DNA of 6,163 bases, taken from contig JAIBJH010000162.1 in assembly GCA_020029455.1 (NCBI GenBank), positions 1-6,163 of the forward strand, in the 5' to 3' direction. Source of the stretch: Hyphomicrobiales bacterium (GTDB lineage: Bacteria > Pseudomonadota > Alphaproteobacteria > Rhizobiales > Aestuariivirgaceae). This document shows, in pieces, positions 1 to 6,163 of the stretch (positions are counted from its first letter, which is position 1; every line of letters starts with the position of its first letter). A model generated the notes under the pieces. It was not told the DNA's origin. It did not search any database and worked only from the letters and a program-made list of their open reading frames with translations. The position numbers were made by a program, and so were the translations under genes.

Positions 1-1
1 A

Positions 2-1243
2 TTCTTTGCGCGCACGGTGCATGAAATTCCGCGGCCCCGGCCCGACCGCAGGCGCGTGGCCGAGGCCGTGAAGCTTCTCAAGGCGGCGAAGAAGCCGCTG
101 ATCATTGCGGGCGGCGGCGCGCGTTATTCGGGCGCGGAAGAGTTAGTTGCCAGCTTTGCATTGGAACACGGCATCCCGATCACCGAAACCATCGCGGGCA
201 AGAGCACTGTGCCGCACGATCATCCGGCCCATGCAGGGCCCATCGGCATTGTGGGTTCGACGTCCGCCAATGCGCTCGCCGCCGAAGCGGATGTGATCAT
301 TGCCATCGGCACGCGCCTCATGGATTTCACCACGGGCTCGTGGACGGTGTTCAATCGTAACGCCAAGTTCATTTCGCTCAACGCGGCACGCTGGGACGCC
401 ACCAAGCATCGGGCGCTCGGTGTGGTGGGCGATGCCAGGGAAAGCCTTGAGGAACTTTCTGCAGCGCTCAAGGGCTGGAAGGTGGAAGCCTCCTGGATGA
501 AGAAGGCCAAGGAGTTGATGGCGGAATGGAATGCGGCGCTTGATGGCTACCAGAAGCCGACCAATGTGCCGGTGCCCACCTATGCGCAGGTGGTTGGCGT
601 GGTGAACAGGAAGGCGGGCCCACGTGACTACATGATCACCGCGGCGGGCGGGCTTCCGGGCGAGACCATGAAGAACTGGCGTTGCAAGACGGCAAATTCC
701 TACGATCTGGAATTCGGCTTTTCCTGCATGGGTTACGAAATTGCCGGCGGCTGGGGCGCGGCCATGGCGGATCCATCACGCGATGTGATCGTCATGGTGG
801 GTGACGGCTCCTACATGATGATGAACTCCGACATCTATTCAACGGTGCTGACGGGGCACAAGCTCATCATCATCGTCTGCGACAATGGCGGCTATGCGGT
901 GATCAACCGCCTGCAGAATTTCAAGGGCACACCTTCGTTCAACAATCTCATCAAGGATTGCAAGGTGAAGGCGCCGTTCAGCGTCGACTTTGTGAAGCAT
1001 GCGGAAGCGATGGGCGCCGCGGCGCGGAAAGTAGAGAGCCTTTCGGAACTGGAACAGGCCATGGACTGGGCCAAGGCGCAGGACCGCACGGCCGTCATCT
1101 CCATCGTCTCCGATGCCTTCACCTGGACGCCGGGTGATGCGCTGTGGGATGTAGGCGTGCCGCAGGTCTCGAAGCGCAAGACCGTCAATGAAAGCGCTGC
1201 CTATCAGGCCGATGTGCGGAAGAAGCAGAGGGTGGGGGTGTAG
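2..1243 (+). CDS. iolD: 3D-(3,5/4)-trihydroxycyclohexane-1,2-dione hydrolase, 5'-truncated by the window edge
   Basis: This is a thiamine-diphosphate enzyme of inositol catabolism. It hydrolytically opens trihydroxycyclohexane-1,2-dione to 5-deoxy-glucuronate in the cytoplasm, after IolG and IolE and before IolB. The reading frame is open from position 2, so the GTG at 17 is internal; 413 residues are visible. Family members have roughly 610-640, so about 200 N-terminal residues, including the Pyr domain with the catalytic glutamate, are missing. Counting from position 2, residues about 15-155 form the central domain (KKPLIIAGGGARYSGAEE, then ADVIIAIGTRL). Residues about 205-370 form the cofactor-binding domain. 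It has GDGSYMMMN at 267-275 and CDNGGY at 293-298, which supply the Mg/diphosphate ligands (Asp of GDG, Asn of DN). The tail, WDVGVPQVS then RKKQRVGV, is IolD-like and separates it from acetolactate synthase. The gene ends with TAG and converges on dppF. No other iol gene is visible. Confidence 0.95.
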   Translation, partial: FFARTVHEIPRPRPDRRRVAEAVKLLKAAKKPLIIAGGGARYSGAEELVASFALEHGIPITETIAGKSTVPHDHPAHAGPIGIVGSTSANALAAEADVIIAIGTRLMDFTTGSWTVFNRNAKFISLNAARWDATKHRALGVVGDARESLEELSAALKGWKVEASWMKKAKELMAEWNAALDGYQKPTNVPVPTYAQVVGVVNRKAGPRDYMITAAGGLPGETMKNWRCKTANSYDLEFGFSCMGYEIAGGWGAAMADPSRDVIVMVGDGSYMMMNSDIYSTVLTGHKLIIIVCDNGGYAVINRLQNFKGTPSFNNLIKDCKVKAPFSVDFVKHAEAMGAAARKVESLSELEQAMDWAKAQDRTAVISIVSDAFTWTPGDALWDVGVPQVSKRKTVNESAAYQADVRKKQRVGV

Positions 1244-1254
1244 GCCGCTTTTGT

Positions 1255-1276
1255 ACCCCTCCCCTTGGGGAGGGGT
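1255..1276. terminator. Palindrome between convergent iolD and dppF, possible bidirectional terminator or dispersed repeat
   Basis: The arms ACCCCTCCCC (1255-1264) and GGGGAGGGGT (1267-1276) are perfect inverted repeats around TT. In RNA this gives a 9-bp stem closed by a CUUG tetraloop. It lies in the 47-nt gap between the iolD stop (1243) and the dppF stop (1291), where it could end transcripts from both sides. No U-tract follows the stem on either strand, so it is not a textbook intrinsic terminator. C/G-rich palindromes of this kind are often repeated between genes in Hyphomicrobiales (general knowledge), and only one copy is in this window. Confidence 0.5.
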
Positions 1277-1290
1277 GAGATGGGCACGCT

Positions 1291-2253
1291 TTAAGCTTCG
1301 GCAAAGTGGCAGGCGACAAGCCGGCCTGCGACGTTCCGCAGTTTCGGTTCATCCACCGCACAAATTTCCGCAGCGATGGGGCATCGGGTGCGGAAGGTGC
1401 AGCCAGAGGGCGGGTTGAGCGGTGAGGGCAATTCGCCCTTCAAGACGATGCGCTCTTTCTTGGCGGTGGGGTCGGCAATGGGCGTCGCCGAAAGCAGCGC
1501 CCGCGTGTAGGGATGCTTCGGTGAAGCGAAAACCTTCTCGCTTGCCCCCTGCTCCACCACGCGGCCCAGATACATCACCATCACATCGTCGGCGATGTGG
1601 CGCACCACCGAGAGATCATGGCTGATAAAGACATAGGCGAGCTGCAAGCGCTGCTGCAGATCGGCCAACAGGTTGAGCACCTGAGCTTGAATGGAAAGAT
1701 CAAGCGCCGACACCGGTTCATCGAGAATGAGAATGTCCGGCTCCAGCATGAGCGCGCGGGCAATGGCGATGCGCTGGCGCTGGCCGCCGGAAAACATGTG
1801 GGGGTAGCGGTCGTAGTGTTCGGGCCTGAGCCCCACGAGCTTCATCATCTCGCGGGCCTTGGCGGTGCGTTCGGCGGCGGTGAAGCGGTGATTGACCAGC
1901 AATGGTTCTTCCAACGCATGGCCGATCTTCTGGCGTGGATTGAGGGAACCATAGGGGTTCTGGAAAACGATCTGCACCTTGGGGCGCAAGCCCCGCAGTG
2001 TATTTGCTGTCGCACCAACAACTTCAACATCACCGATGCGGAACGATCCTGCAGTCGGTTCCTCGATCATGGTGAGGAGCCGCGCCAGGGTGGACTTGCC
2101 GCAGCCGGACTCACCAACGACGGCCAGCGTCTTGCCCTTCTCCAACGTGAAACTAGCGCCATCGAGCGCTTTCAGTGTTGCAGGCTCGCCGAACATACCG
2201 CGCCCCACGCTGTAGTGGCGGCGAAGATCACGAGCCTGCATGATAGTCGTCAT
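1291..2253 (-). CDS. dppF: Dipeptide ABC transporter ATP-binding protein DppF
   Basis: This is one of the two cytoplasmic ATPases powering the Dpp importer, pairing with DppD beneath the DppB/DppC channel. With the ATG at 2253 it has 320 residues, near the usual 325-335. Motifs are Walker A GESGCGKST (47-55), Q-loop Gln98 in VFQNP, signature FSGGQRQR (154-161), Walker B DILILDEP (173-180) and switch His212 in SHD. The C-terminal oligopeptide-transporter extension (about 235-320) carries KHPYTRALL and four cysteines (285, 291, 298, 315) in the pattern reported to hold an iron-sulfur cluster in dipeptide-transporter ATPases. The frame is open upstream to a GTG at 2286. I chose 2253 because its ATG overlaps the dppD TGA as ATGA, indicating translational coupling, with a weak GGAA upstream. 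A third candidate is the ATG at 2241, directly before QARDL. It is the last gene of the operon in the window. Confidence 0.95.
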   Translation of the reverse strand: MTTIMQARDLRRHYSVGRGMFGEPATLKALDGASFTLEKGKTLAVVGESGCGKSTLARLLTMIEEPTAGSFRIGDVEVVGATANTLRGLRPKVQIVFQNPYGSLNPRQKIGHALEEPLLVNHRFTAAERTAKAREMMKLVGLRPEHYDRYPHMFSGGQRQRIAIARALMLEPDILILDEPVSALDLSIQAQVLNLLADLQQRLQLAYVFISHDLSVVRHIADDVMVMYLGRVVEQGASEKVFASPKHPYTRALLSATPIADPTAKKERIVLKGELPSPLNPPSGCTFRTRCPIAAEICAVDEPKLRNVAGRLVACHFAEA

Positions 2254-3209
2254 GCCGCTTTTTCCGTTGCGAGCGGGAAGTGACACACGACCTTCGCAGA
2301 AACGTCAGGCGGTGTTGAATGGCAAAGGGCTTGGGCATAGGTGCAGCGGGGGGCAAAAAGGCAACCTATTGGCCTGTCGAACTGGCCGGGCACGGTGCCT
2401 GGAATGGAGTTGAGCTTTTCGCCCTTTGCGCGTTCCGGAAGCGCCGAAAGAAGGGCAGCCGTATAAGGGTGGCGCGGCGTGCGGAAGAGATCGATGACGG
2501 ACTGCTCCTCCACCTTCTGGCCGGCATAGTGGACGCTCACGGTCTCCGCCGTCTCGGCCACCACACCCATGGAATGGGTGATGAGCACGAGCGCCGTCCC
2601 GGTTTCCTTTTGCAGCTTGGTGAGGAGATCGAGAATCTGCGCCTGGATGGTGACGTCGAGTGCGGTCGTCGGCTCATCAGCTATGATAAGCTTGGGCTTG
2701 CAGGCGAGCGCCATGGCGATCATCACGCGCTGGGCCATGCCGCCGGAGAATTGATGCGGATAAGCTGAGAGCCGTTGCTCTGGAGCGGGGATGCCCACAT
2801 CCTTCAAGAGTTCGACGGCGCGGGCGCGCTGCTGTTCCTTGTCCATACCCAAATGGGTTTTCAGCGCCTCGCCCAACTGGAAGCCCACCGTGAAGCAGGG
2901 ATTGAGCGAAGTCATGGGCTCCTGGAAGATCATCGTCATATCCTTGCCTATGATCTTGCGGCGCTCTTCGGCGCCGATCTTCAGGAAATCCTTGCCGTCG
3001 AACATGATCTGATCGGCGGTGACGCGGGCCGTCTTGGGTAGAAGACCCATGACCGCCAACATGGCAACCGACTTGCCGGAGCCTGACTCACCGACGATGG
3101 CATGGATGCGGCCGTGATCGACAGAGAGCGAAACGCGATCCACGGCGCGGAACCAACCGGAGGCGGTGCGGAATTCCACGGTGAGGTTTTTGATGTCGAG
3201 AAGAGCCAT
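2250..3209 (-). CDS. dppD: Dipeptide ABC transporter ATP-binding protein DppD
   Basis: This is the second nucleotide-binding subunit of the Dpp importer, expected to form a heterodimer with DppF. It has 319 residues, a normal length. Motifs are Walker A GESGSGKS (40-47, followed by Val as is usual for DppD/OppD), Q-loop Gln96 in MIFQEPMTSLNP, signature FSGGMAQR (154-161), Walker B KLIIADEP (173-180), a D-loop in TTALDVTIQAQ, and switch His212. The residue after that histidine is Ser (THS), where the family usually has Asp (THD). The C-terminal extension contains RHPYTAALL and cysteines 283, 289, 296 and 309, matching the DppF arrangement. The ATG at 3209 lies 3 nt after the dppC stop. GAGGA sits 11 nt upstream, inside the dppC end, and the protein start MALLDIKNLTVEF is typical. 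The 3' end overlaps dppF by 4 nt. Confidence 0.95.
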   Translation of the reverse strand: MALLDIKNLTVEFRTASGWFRAVDRVSLSVDHGRIHAIVGESGSGKSVAMLAVMGLLPKTARVTADQIMFDGKDFLKIGAEERRKIIGKDMTMIFQEPMTSLNPCFTVGFQLGEALKTHLGMDKEQQRARAVELLKDVGIPAPEQRLSAYPHQFSGGMAQRVMIAMALACKPKLIIADEPTTALDVTIQAQILDLLTKLQKETGTALVLITHSMGVVAETAETVSVHYAGQKVEEQSVIDLFRTPRHPYTAALLSALPERAKGEKLNSIPGTVPGQFDRPIGCLFAPRCTYAQALCHSTPPDVSAKVVCHFPLATEKAA

Positions 3210-3212
3210 GGA

Positions 3213-4115
3213 TCAGCTCTTCCTCAGGCGGGGATCAAGGGCATCGCGCAGGCCATCACCCATAAGATTGATGGCCATGACAGTAGTCAGGATGCAAAGG
3301 CCCGGGAATGCCATGACCCAGGGGTGCGAGAGCATGAGGTCGCGGGTGTTGGCGAGCATGGCGCCCCATTCCGCCACGGGAGGTTGGGCGCCAAGGCCAA
3401 GGAAGCCCAGGCCCGCCGCTTCCAGAATGGCATCGGAAACGCCAAGCGCCGCCTGCACGATCAGTGGTGCGAGGCAGTTTGGCAGCACTGTCACCGTCAT
3501 CAGGCGGAAGGGGCCTACGCCGGCAACCTTGGCCGCTGTCACATAGTCCTTTGATAATTCGGCCAATGCCGAGGCGCGCAGAAGCCGCACATAGCGCGGC
3601 AGATAGACGATGGTGACGGCGATGATGGTGTTGGCAAGGCTAGGCCCGATGATTGCGATGATGAGAATGGCAAGCACCAGCGAGGGGATGGCCATTATCA
3701 AATCCATGACGCGGATGATTGCCACATCGACAATGCCACCGAACCAAGCGGCGGCAAGTCCCAGTGCGATGCCCACCAGCATGGAGACCACCATGACAGA
3801 AAGGCCGATGAAGAGTGAGACGCGCGCGCCAAACATAAGACGCGAGAGCATGTCGCGGCCCACCGCATCAGTGCCAAGTATGAAGCGCGGATCGGCCTTG
3901 TCCATCCAGAAAGGCGGCAGCTTTGTGGCGCCCTTGAATTGTTCAAAGGGATCATGGGGTGCCAGCAGCGGCGCCAGAAGCGCTATCAGCACAATGACGC
4001 AAACCACAGCGAGGCCAAGAACGGCGCCGCGATTTTCACTGAAGGCGTTCCAGAAGGCGCGGAAGGGTCCCGGCGGCGCAATCGCGCCAGAGGAGATGGC
4101 GATGTCACTTGGCAT
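3213..4115 (-). CDS. dppC: Dipeptide ABC transporter permease DppC
   Basis: This is an inner-membrane permease subunit that forms the peptide translocation path together with DppB. Its 300 residues are about the family length. A cytoplasmic N-terminal stretch (FRAFWNAFSENRGAVLGL) is the OppC-type N-terminal segment and leads into a first membrane helix at about 31-53. After a periplasmic loop ending FILGTDAVGRDMLSR (79-92), which is diagnostic of OppC/DppC proteins, further helices lie at about 98-122, 132-156, 158-176, 214-236 and 266-287. The ATPase-coupling EAA loop is YVTAAKVAGVGPFRLM (191-206), followed by VLPN. The ATG at 4115 overlaps the dppB end by 11 nt. GAGGA at 4126-4122 gives a 6-nt spacer, so this start is well supported. 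The C-terminus, DALDPRLRKS, is typical. I see nothing abnormal in the protein. Confidence 0.95.
   Translation of the reverse strand: MPSDIAISSGAIAPPGPFRAFWNAFSENRGAVLGLAVVCVIVLIALLAPLLAPHDPFEQFKGATKLPPFWMDKADPRFILGTDAVGRDMLSRLMFGARVSLFIGLSVMVVSMLVGIALGLAAAWFGGIVDVAIIRVMDLIMAIPSLVLAILIIAIIGPSLANTIIAVTIVYLPRYVRLLRASALAELSKDYVTAAKVAGVGPFRLMTVTVLPNCLAPLIVQAALGVSDAILEAAGLGFLGLGAQPPVAEWGAMLANTRDLMLSHPWVMAFPGLCILTTVMAINLMGDGLRDALDPRLRKS
3221..3225 (-). promoter_or_regulatory. Ribosome binding site of dppD
   Basis: GAGGA on the minus strand lies 11 nt before the dppD ATG and inside the last codons of dppC. It supports the start at 3209. The spacer is slightly long. Confidence 0.6.
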
Positions 4116-5118
4116 GGCGGATCCTCGGATTGATCAGACCATACATCAAATCAACCAGCAGGTTGACCAGGATCACGCAGGCGGCAATCAGCATGATGCC
4201 GCCTTGCAGCGCCGGATAGTCGCGGCGGCTGATGGATTCGATCAACCACTTGCCGACGCCGGGCCAGGAGAAGATGGTTTCGGTGAGAACGGCGCCTGCC
4301 AGCAATGTACCGACCTGGAGGCCGATGGAAGTGATGACCGGGATCAGGGCATTGCGGAGGGCATGAAGGCCGATGACGCGCCGCGCTGAAAGCCCTTTGG
4401 CGCGGGCTGTGCGCACATAGTCCTCTTCCAGCACTTCCAGCATGGAGGAGCGTGTCATGCGGGCGATCACGGCCATGGGCACCGTGCCGAGCACGATGGA
4501 CGGCAGGATCAAGTGATGCAGGGCATCGAGGAATGCGCCCTTCTGGCCGGAGAGCAGTGAATCAATCAGGGCAAAGCCGGTGACCGGCGGATAAAAATAT
4601 TTGATGAGATCAACACGGCCCGACACGGGCGTCAGGTGCAGCGTGTTTGACATGACAAGGATGAGGATCAGGCCCCACCAGAAGATCGGCATGGAATAGC
4701 CGGTGAGCGCCACGCCCATGAGCGTCTGGTCATAGATGCTGCCGCGCTTGACGGCGGCCATCATGCCAGCTGGCACGCCTATTGCGGTGGCGATCAGCAT
4801 GGCAAAGAAGGTGAGTTCGATTGTTGCCGGAAAGAGCGTCAGAAACTCATGAAGGATGGGTGTCCTGGAGACAATGGAGACGCCGAAATCGCCGTGGGCC
4901 AAGCCATTGGCGTAATCGAGAAACTGCTGCCAGATGGGCTGGTCAAGTCCCATTTCATGGCGCAGTTGTTCGAGGCGTTCTGGCGAAATGCCGCGCTCGC
5001 CACGGCGCACCTCAATGGGATCACCCGGCACGAGCCGGATCATCATGAAAGTGACGAACATCAACGCTAGGAAGGTCGGGACCGTCAGCGCCAGACGCTT
5101 GATGAGAAAGCGCAGCAT
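4105..5118 (-). CDS. dppB: Dipeptide ABC transporter permease DppB
   Basis: This is an inner-membrane permease subunit paired with DppC. Its 337 residues compare with 339 in E. coli DppB, which it resembles closely from end to end as I recall that sequence. Shared stretches include GERGISPER (40-48), AAVKRGSI (121-128), LTGYSMPIFWWG (138-149), LTPVSGRV (162-169), MTRSSMLEVL (221-230), TLLAGAVLTETIFSWPG (271-287) and the tail NPRIRH. Predicted membrane helices lie at about 9-30, 100-124, 133-157, 200-218, 258-280 and 303-326. The EAA coupling loop is EDYVRTARAKGLSARRV (232-248). The start is fixed by the family N-terminus MLRFLIKRLAL. The 17 bases before the ATG contain no purine-rich Shine-Dalgarno, and a hairpin ends 10 nt upstream, which may lower or regulate translation relative to dppA. 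The 3' end overlaps dppC by 11 nt. Confidence 0.97.
   Translation of the reverse strand: MLRFLIKRLALTVPTFLALMFVTFMMIRLVPGDPIEVRRGERGISPERLEQLRHEMGLDQPIWQQFLDYANGLAHGDFGVSIVSRTPILHEFLTLFPATIELTFFAMLIATAIGVPAGMMAAVKRGSIYDQTLMGVALTGYSMPIFWWGLILILVMSNTLHLTPVSGRVDLIKYFYPPVTGFALIDSLLSGQKGAFLDALHHLILPSIVLGTVPMAVIARMTRSSMLEVLEEDYVRTARAKGLSARRVIGLHALRNALIPVITSIGLQVGTLLAGAVLTETIFSWPGVGKWLIESISRRDYPALQGGIMLIAACVILVNLLVDLMYGLINPRIRHAK
4122..4126 (-). promoter_or_regulatory. Ribosome binding site of dppC
   Basis: GAGGA on the minus strand lies 6 nt before the dppC ATG and within the dppB coding end. This is ideal spacing. Together with the 11-nt gene overlap, it supports the start at 4115. Confidence 0.7.
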
Positions 5119-5128
5119 GGAAGGAAAT

Positions 5129-5156
5129 GGGAGGGCGGGCTTCTGCCTGCCCTCCC
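5129..5156 (-). promoter_or_regulatory. Intercistronic hairpin between dppA and dppB
   Basis: On the transcribed minus strand, GGGAGGGC pairs with GCCCTCCC (8 bp). An A-C mismatch follows, then GGC pairs with GCC around an AGAA loop. The hairpin starts 7 nt after the dppA stop codon and ends 10 nt before the dppB ATG. Stable structures just after the binding-protein gene are common in ABC importer operons. There they protect the upstream mRNA or partly terminate transcription, so that the binding protein is made in excess over the membrane subunits. Only ATTTCC follows the stem, so complete intrinsic termination is unlikely. The role is inferred; the structure is seen directly. Confidence 0.65.
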
Positions 5157-5163
5157 GATAATG

Positions 5164-6163
5164 CTACTCAGCCACGTCCACGTTCTGGAACTCGTGGGCG
5201 CCGAAGGGGCTCATCTTGAAGCCGGAGACCGACTTGCGCGTAGGCTCGAACACCGTCGAATGGGCGATGTTGAGCCATGGCACCTGGGCCGCCACGATCT
5301 TCTGGGCGTCCTGGTAGAGCTTGGTGCGCTCTGCCATGTCGGTGGAGGTTACGGCCTTGCCGATGGCTTCCTGGAAGGCTGCATCACACCATTTCGGAAT
5401 GTTGTTGGCGTTGGGCTTGCCTTCCTTGTTGCAGCCAAGCAGCACGGCGAGGAAATTATCCGGATCGCCATTGTCGCCGGTCCAGCCGAGGAGCCCCATC
5501 TGGTGCTCGCCGGCCTGCATGCGCTTGCGATATTCACCCCACTCATAGGAAACGAGCGTGGCGGTGATGCCTACCTTGGCAAGATCTGCCTGCATCATTT
5601 CCGCCATGCGCTGGGCATTGGGGTTGTAGGGGCGCTGCACCGGCATCCACCACAGGTCGGTGGCGAGGTCCGTCACACCTGCAGCGGCCAACATCTCCTT
5701 GGCCTTGTCGGGGTTGTATTCATGATCAACCGTCGACTCGTCATAGGACCACATGGTTGGCGGGATCGGGTTCTTGGCCTTCTGGCCGGCGCCCTGATAG
5801 ACTTCTTTCAGGATCGCATCGCGGTCGATCGCCATGGCGATGGCCTTGCGCACTTCCGGCTTGTCGAAGGGCGGCTTCTGGGCGTTCATGGCGAGGTAGC
5901 CGATGTTGAGGCCAGCCTGCGACATGAGGTTGATATCCGGATCCTGGCCCATGGCAGCAAGATCAGCCGGGTTCGGCGCGATCATGATCTGGCACTCATT
6001 GGCCTTGAGCTTGGCATAACGCGCCGTTGCATCCGGCGTGATGGCAAAGATCAGGTCGTCAACCTTGGGCTTGCCAGCCCAACCATCGAAAGCCTTGAAG
6101 CGGATCACGGCATCCTTCTGGTAGTCGACGAACTGGAAGGAGCCAGTGCCGACCGGCATCTGG
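5164..6163 (-). CDS. dppA: Periplasmic dipeptide-binding protein DppA, N-terminus beyond the window
   Basis: This is the solute-binding protein that captures dipeptides in the periplasm for DppBCDF. In E. coli, Dpp also accepts 5-aminolevulinate and heme. The frame is open to the window edge, so the Met at 6159 (in QMPVGTGSFQF) is internal. About 332 of roughly 535 residues are present; the signal peptide and first domain part are missing. Counted from that Met, close matches to E. coli DppA as I recall it include TPDATARYAKL (41-51), NPADLAAM (63-70), QGAGQKAKNPIPPTMW (122-137), MPVQRPYNPNAQRMAEM (172-188), YEWGEY (205-210), GWTGDNGDPDNF (225-236) and IAHSTVFEP (298-306). Arg176 and the GDNGDPD acids correspond to the residues reported to bind the ligand carboxylate and amino group. 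Cys243 and Cys258 likely form the conserved disulfide; Cys56 would pair with an N-terminal cysteine not seen here. It ends with TAG and is the first visible gene of the operon. Confidence 0.96.
   Translation of the reverse strand, partial: QMPVGTGSFQFVDYQKDAVIRFKAFDGWAGKPKVDDLIFAITPDATARYAKLKANECQIMIAPNPADLAAMGQDPDINLMSQAGLNIGYLAMNAQKPPFDKPEVRKAIAMAIDRDAILKEVYQGAGQKAKNPIPPTMWSYDESTVDHEYNPDKAKEMLAAAGVTDLATDLWWMPVQRPYNPNAQRMAEMMQADLAKVGITATLVSYEWGEYRKRMQAGEHQMGLLGWTGDNGDPDNFLAVLLGCNKEGKPNANNIPKWCDAAFQEAIGKAVTSTDMAERTKLYQDAQKIVAAQVPWLNIAHSTVFEPTRKSVSGFKMSPFGAHEFQNVDVAE

Noticed and set aside
17..19. GTG as the start of iolD
   Set aside because: The frame is open to the window edge with IolD-like residues (FFART) before it, and about 200 N-terminal residues of the family are missing.
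1188..1418. Small plus-strand open frame running from the end of iolD into dppF
   Set aside because: It is out of frame with iolD, crosses the palindrome and is antisense to dppF. It has no family match.
1597..2283. Long plus-strand open frame (228 codons) opposite dppF
   Set aside because: It lies fully antisense to a convincing ATPase gene, has no recognisable domain, and its composition is what the complementary frame of a GC-rich gene gives.
2284..2286. GTG at 2286 as the dppF start
   Set aside because: It would add 11 residues absent from typical DppF proteins and overlap dppD by 37 nt. The ATG at 2253 in an ATGA overlap fits better.
3102..3554. 150-codon plus-strand open frame over the dppD start and dppC end
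   Set aside because: It is antisense to coding DNA on both sides, with no family resemblance and no separate promoter or ribosome site seen.
3610..4389. 259-codon plus-strand open frame across the dppC/dppB junction
   Set aside because: It is a low-complexity Met/Ser/Thr/Ala-rich product antisense to two well-matched permeases. It is the expected mirror of hydrophobic codons.

Overview
The window carries two well-known bacterial metabolic loci that converge on each other. One is the 3' two-thirds of an inositol-catabolism gene (iolD, + strand, positions 2-1243). The other is a nearly complete dipeptide ABC transporter operon on the - strand, read from high to low coordinates: dppA (C-terminal part, 6163-5164), dppB (5118-4105), dppC (4115-3213), dppD (3209-2250) and dppF (2253-1291). 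The start of iolD and the start of dppA, with both promoters, lie outside the window.

The DNA is moderately GC-rich. The E. coli-type Dpp proteins, the iolD gene and a C/G-rich intergenic palindrome together suggest an alphaproteobacterium, probably of the Hyphomicrobiales (Rhizobiales). This placement is an inference from protein style and gene content. No rRNA or other phylogenetic marker is present.

IolD would hydrolyse the cyclic diketone formed from scyllo/myo-inositol breakdown. DppA would capture di- or short peptides in the periplasm and hand them to the DppB/DppC membrane channel, which is driven by the DppD/DppF ATPase pair. The dpp genes are packed tightly: a 45-nt dppA-dppB gap with a hairpin, an 11-nt dppB/dppC overlap, a 3-nt dppC-dppD gap and a 4-nt ATGA dppD/dppF overlap. 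They are therefore almost certainly one transcript. iolD and dppF face each other across a 47-nt gap that contains a near-perfect palindrome. No sequence link between inositol use and peptide uptake is visible beyond adjacency.

No mobile element, tRNA, CRISPR array, frameshift or gene remnant was found, and coding density is about 98%. I looked for an undescribed system and did not find one. The points most worth a second look are the hairpin directly upstream of dppB, which lacks a recognisable Shine-Dalgarno; the four-cysteine motif in both ATPases; and a substitution next to the switch histidine of DppD.
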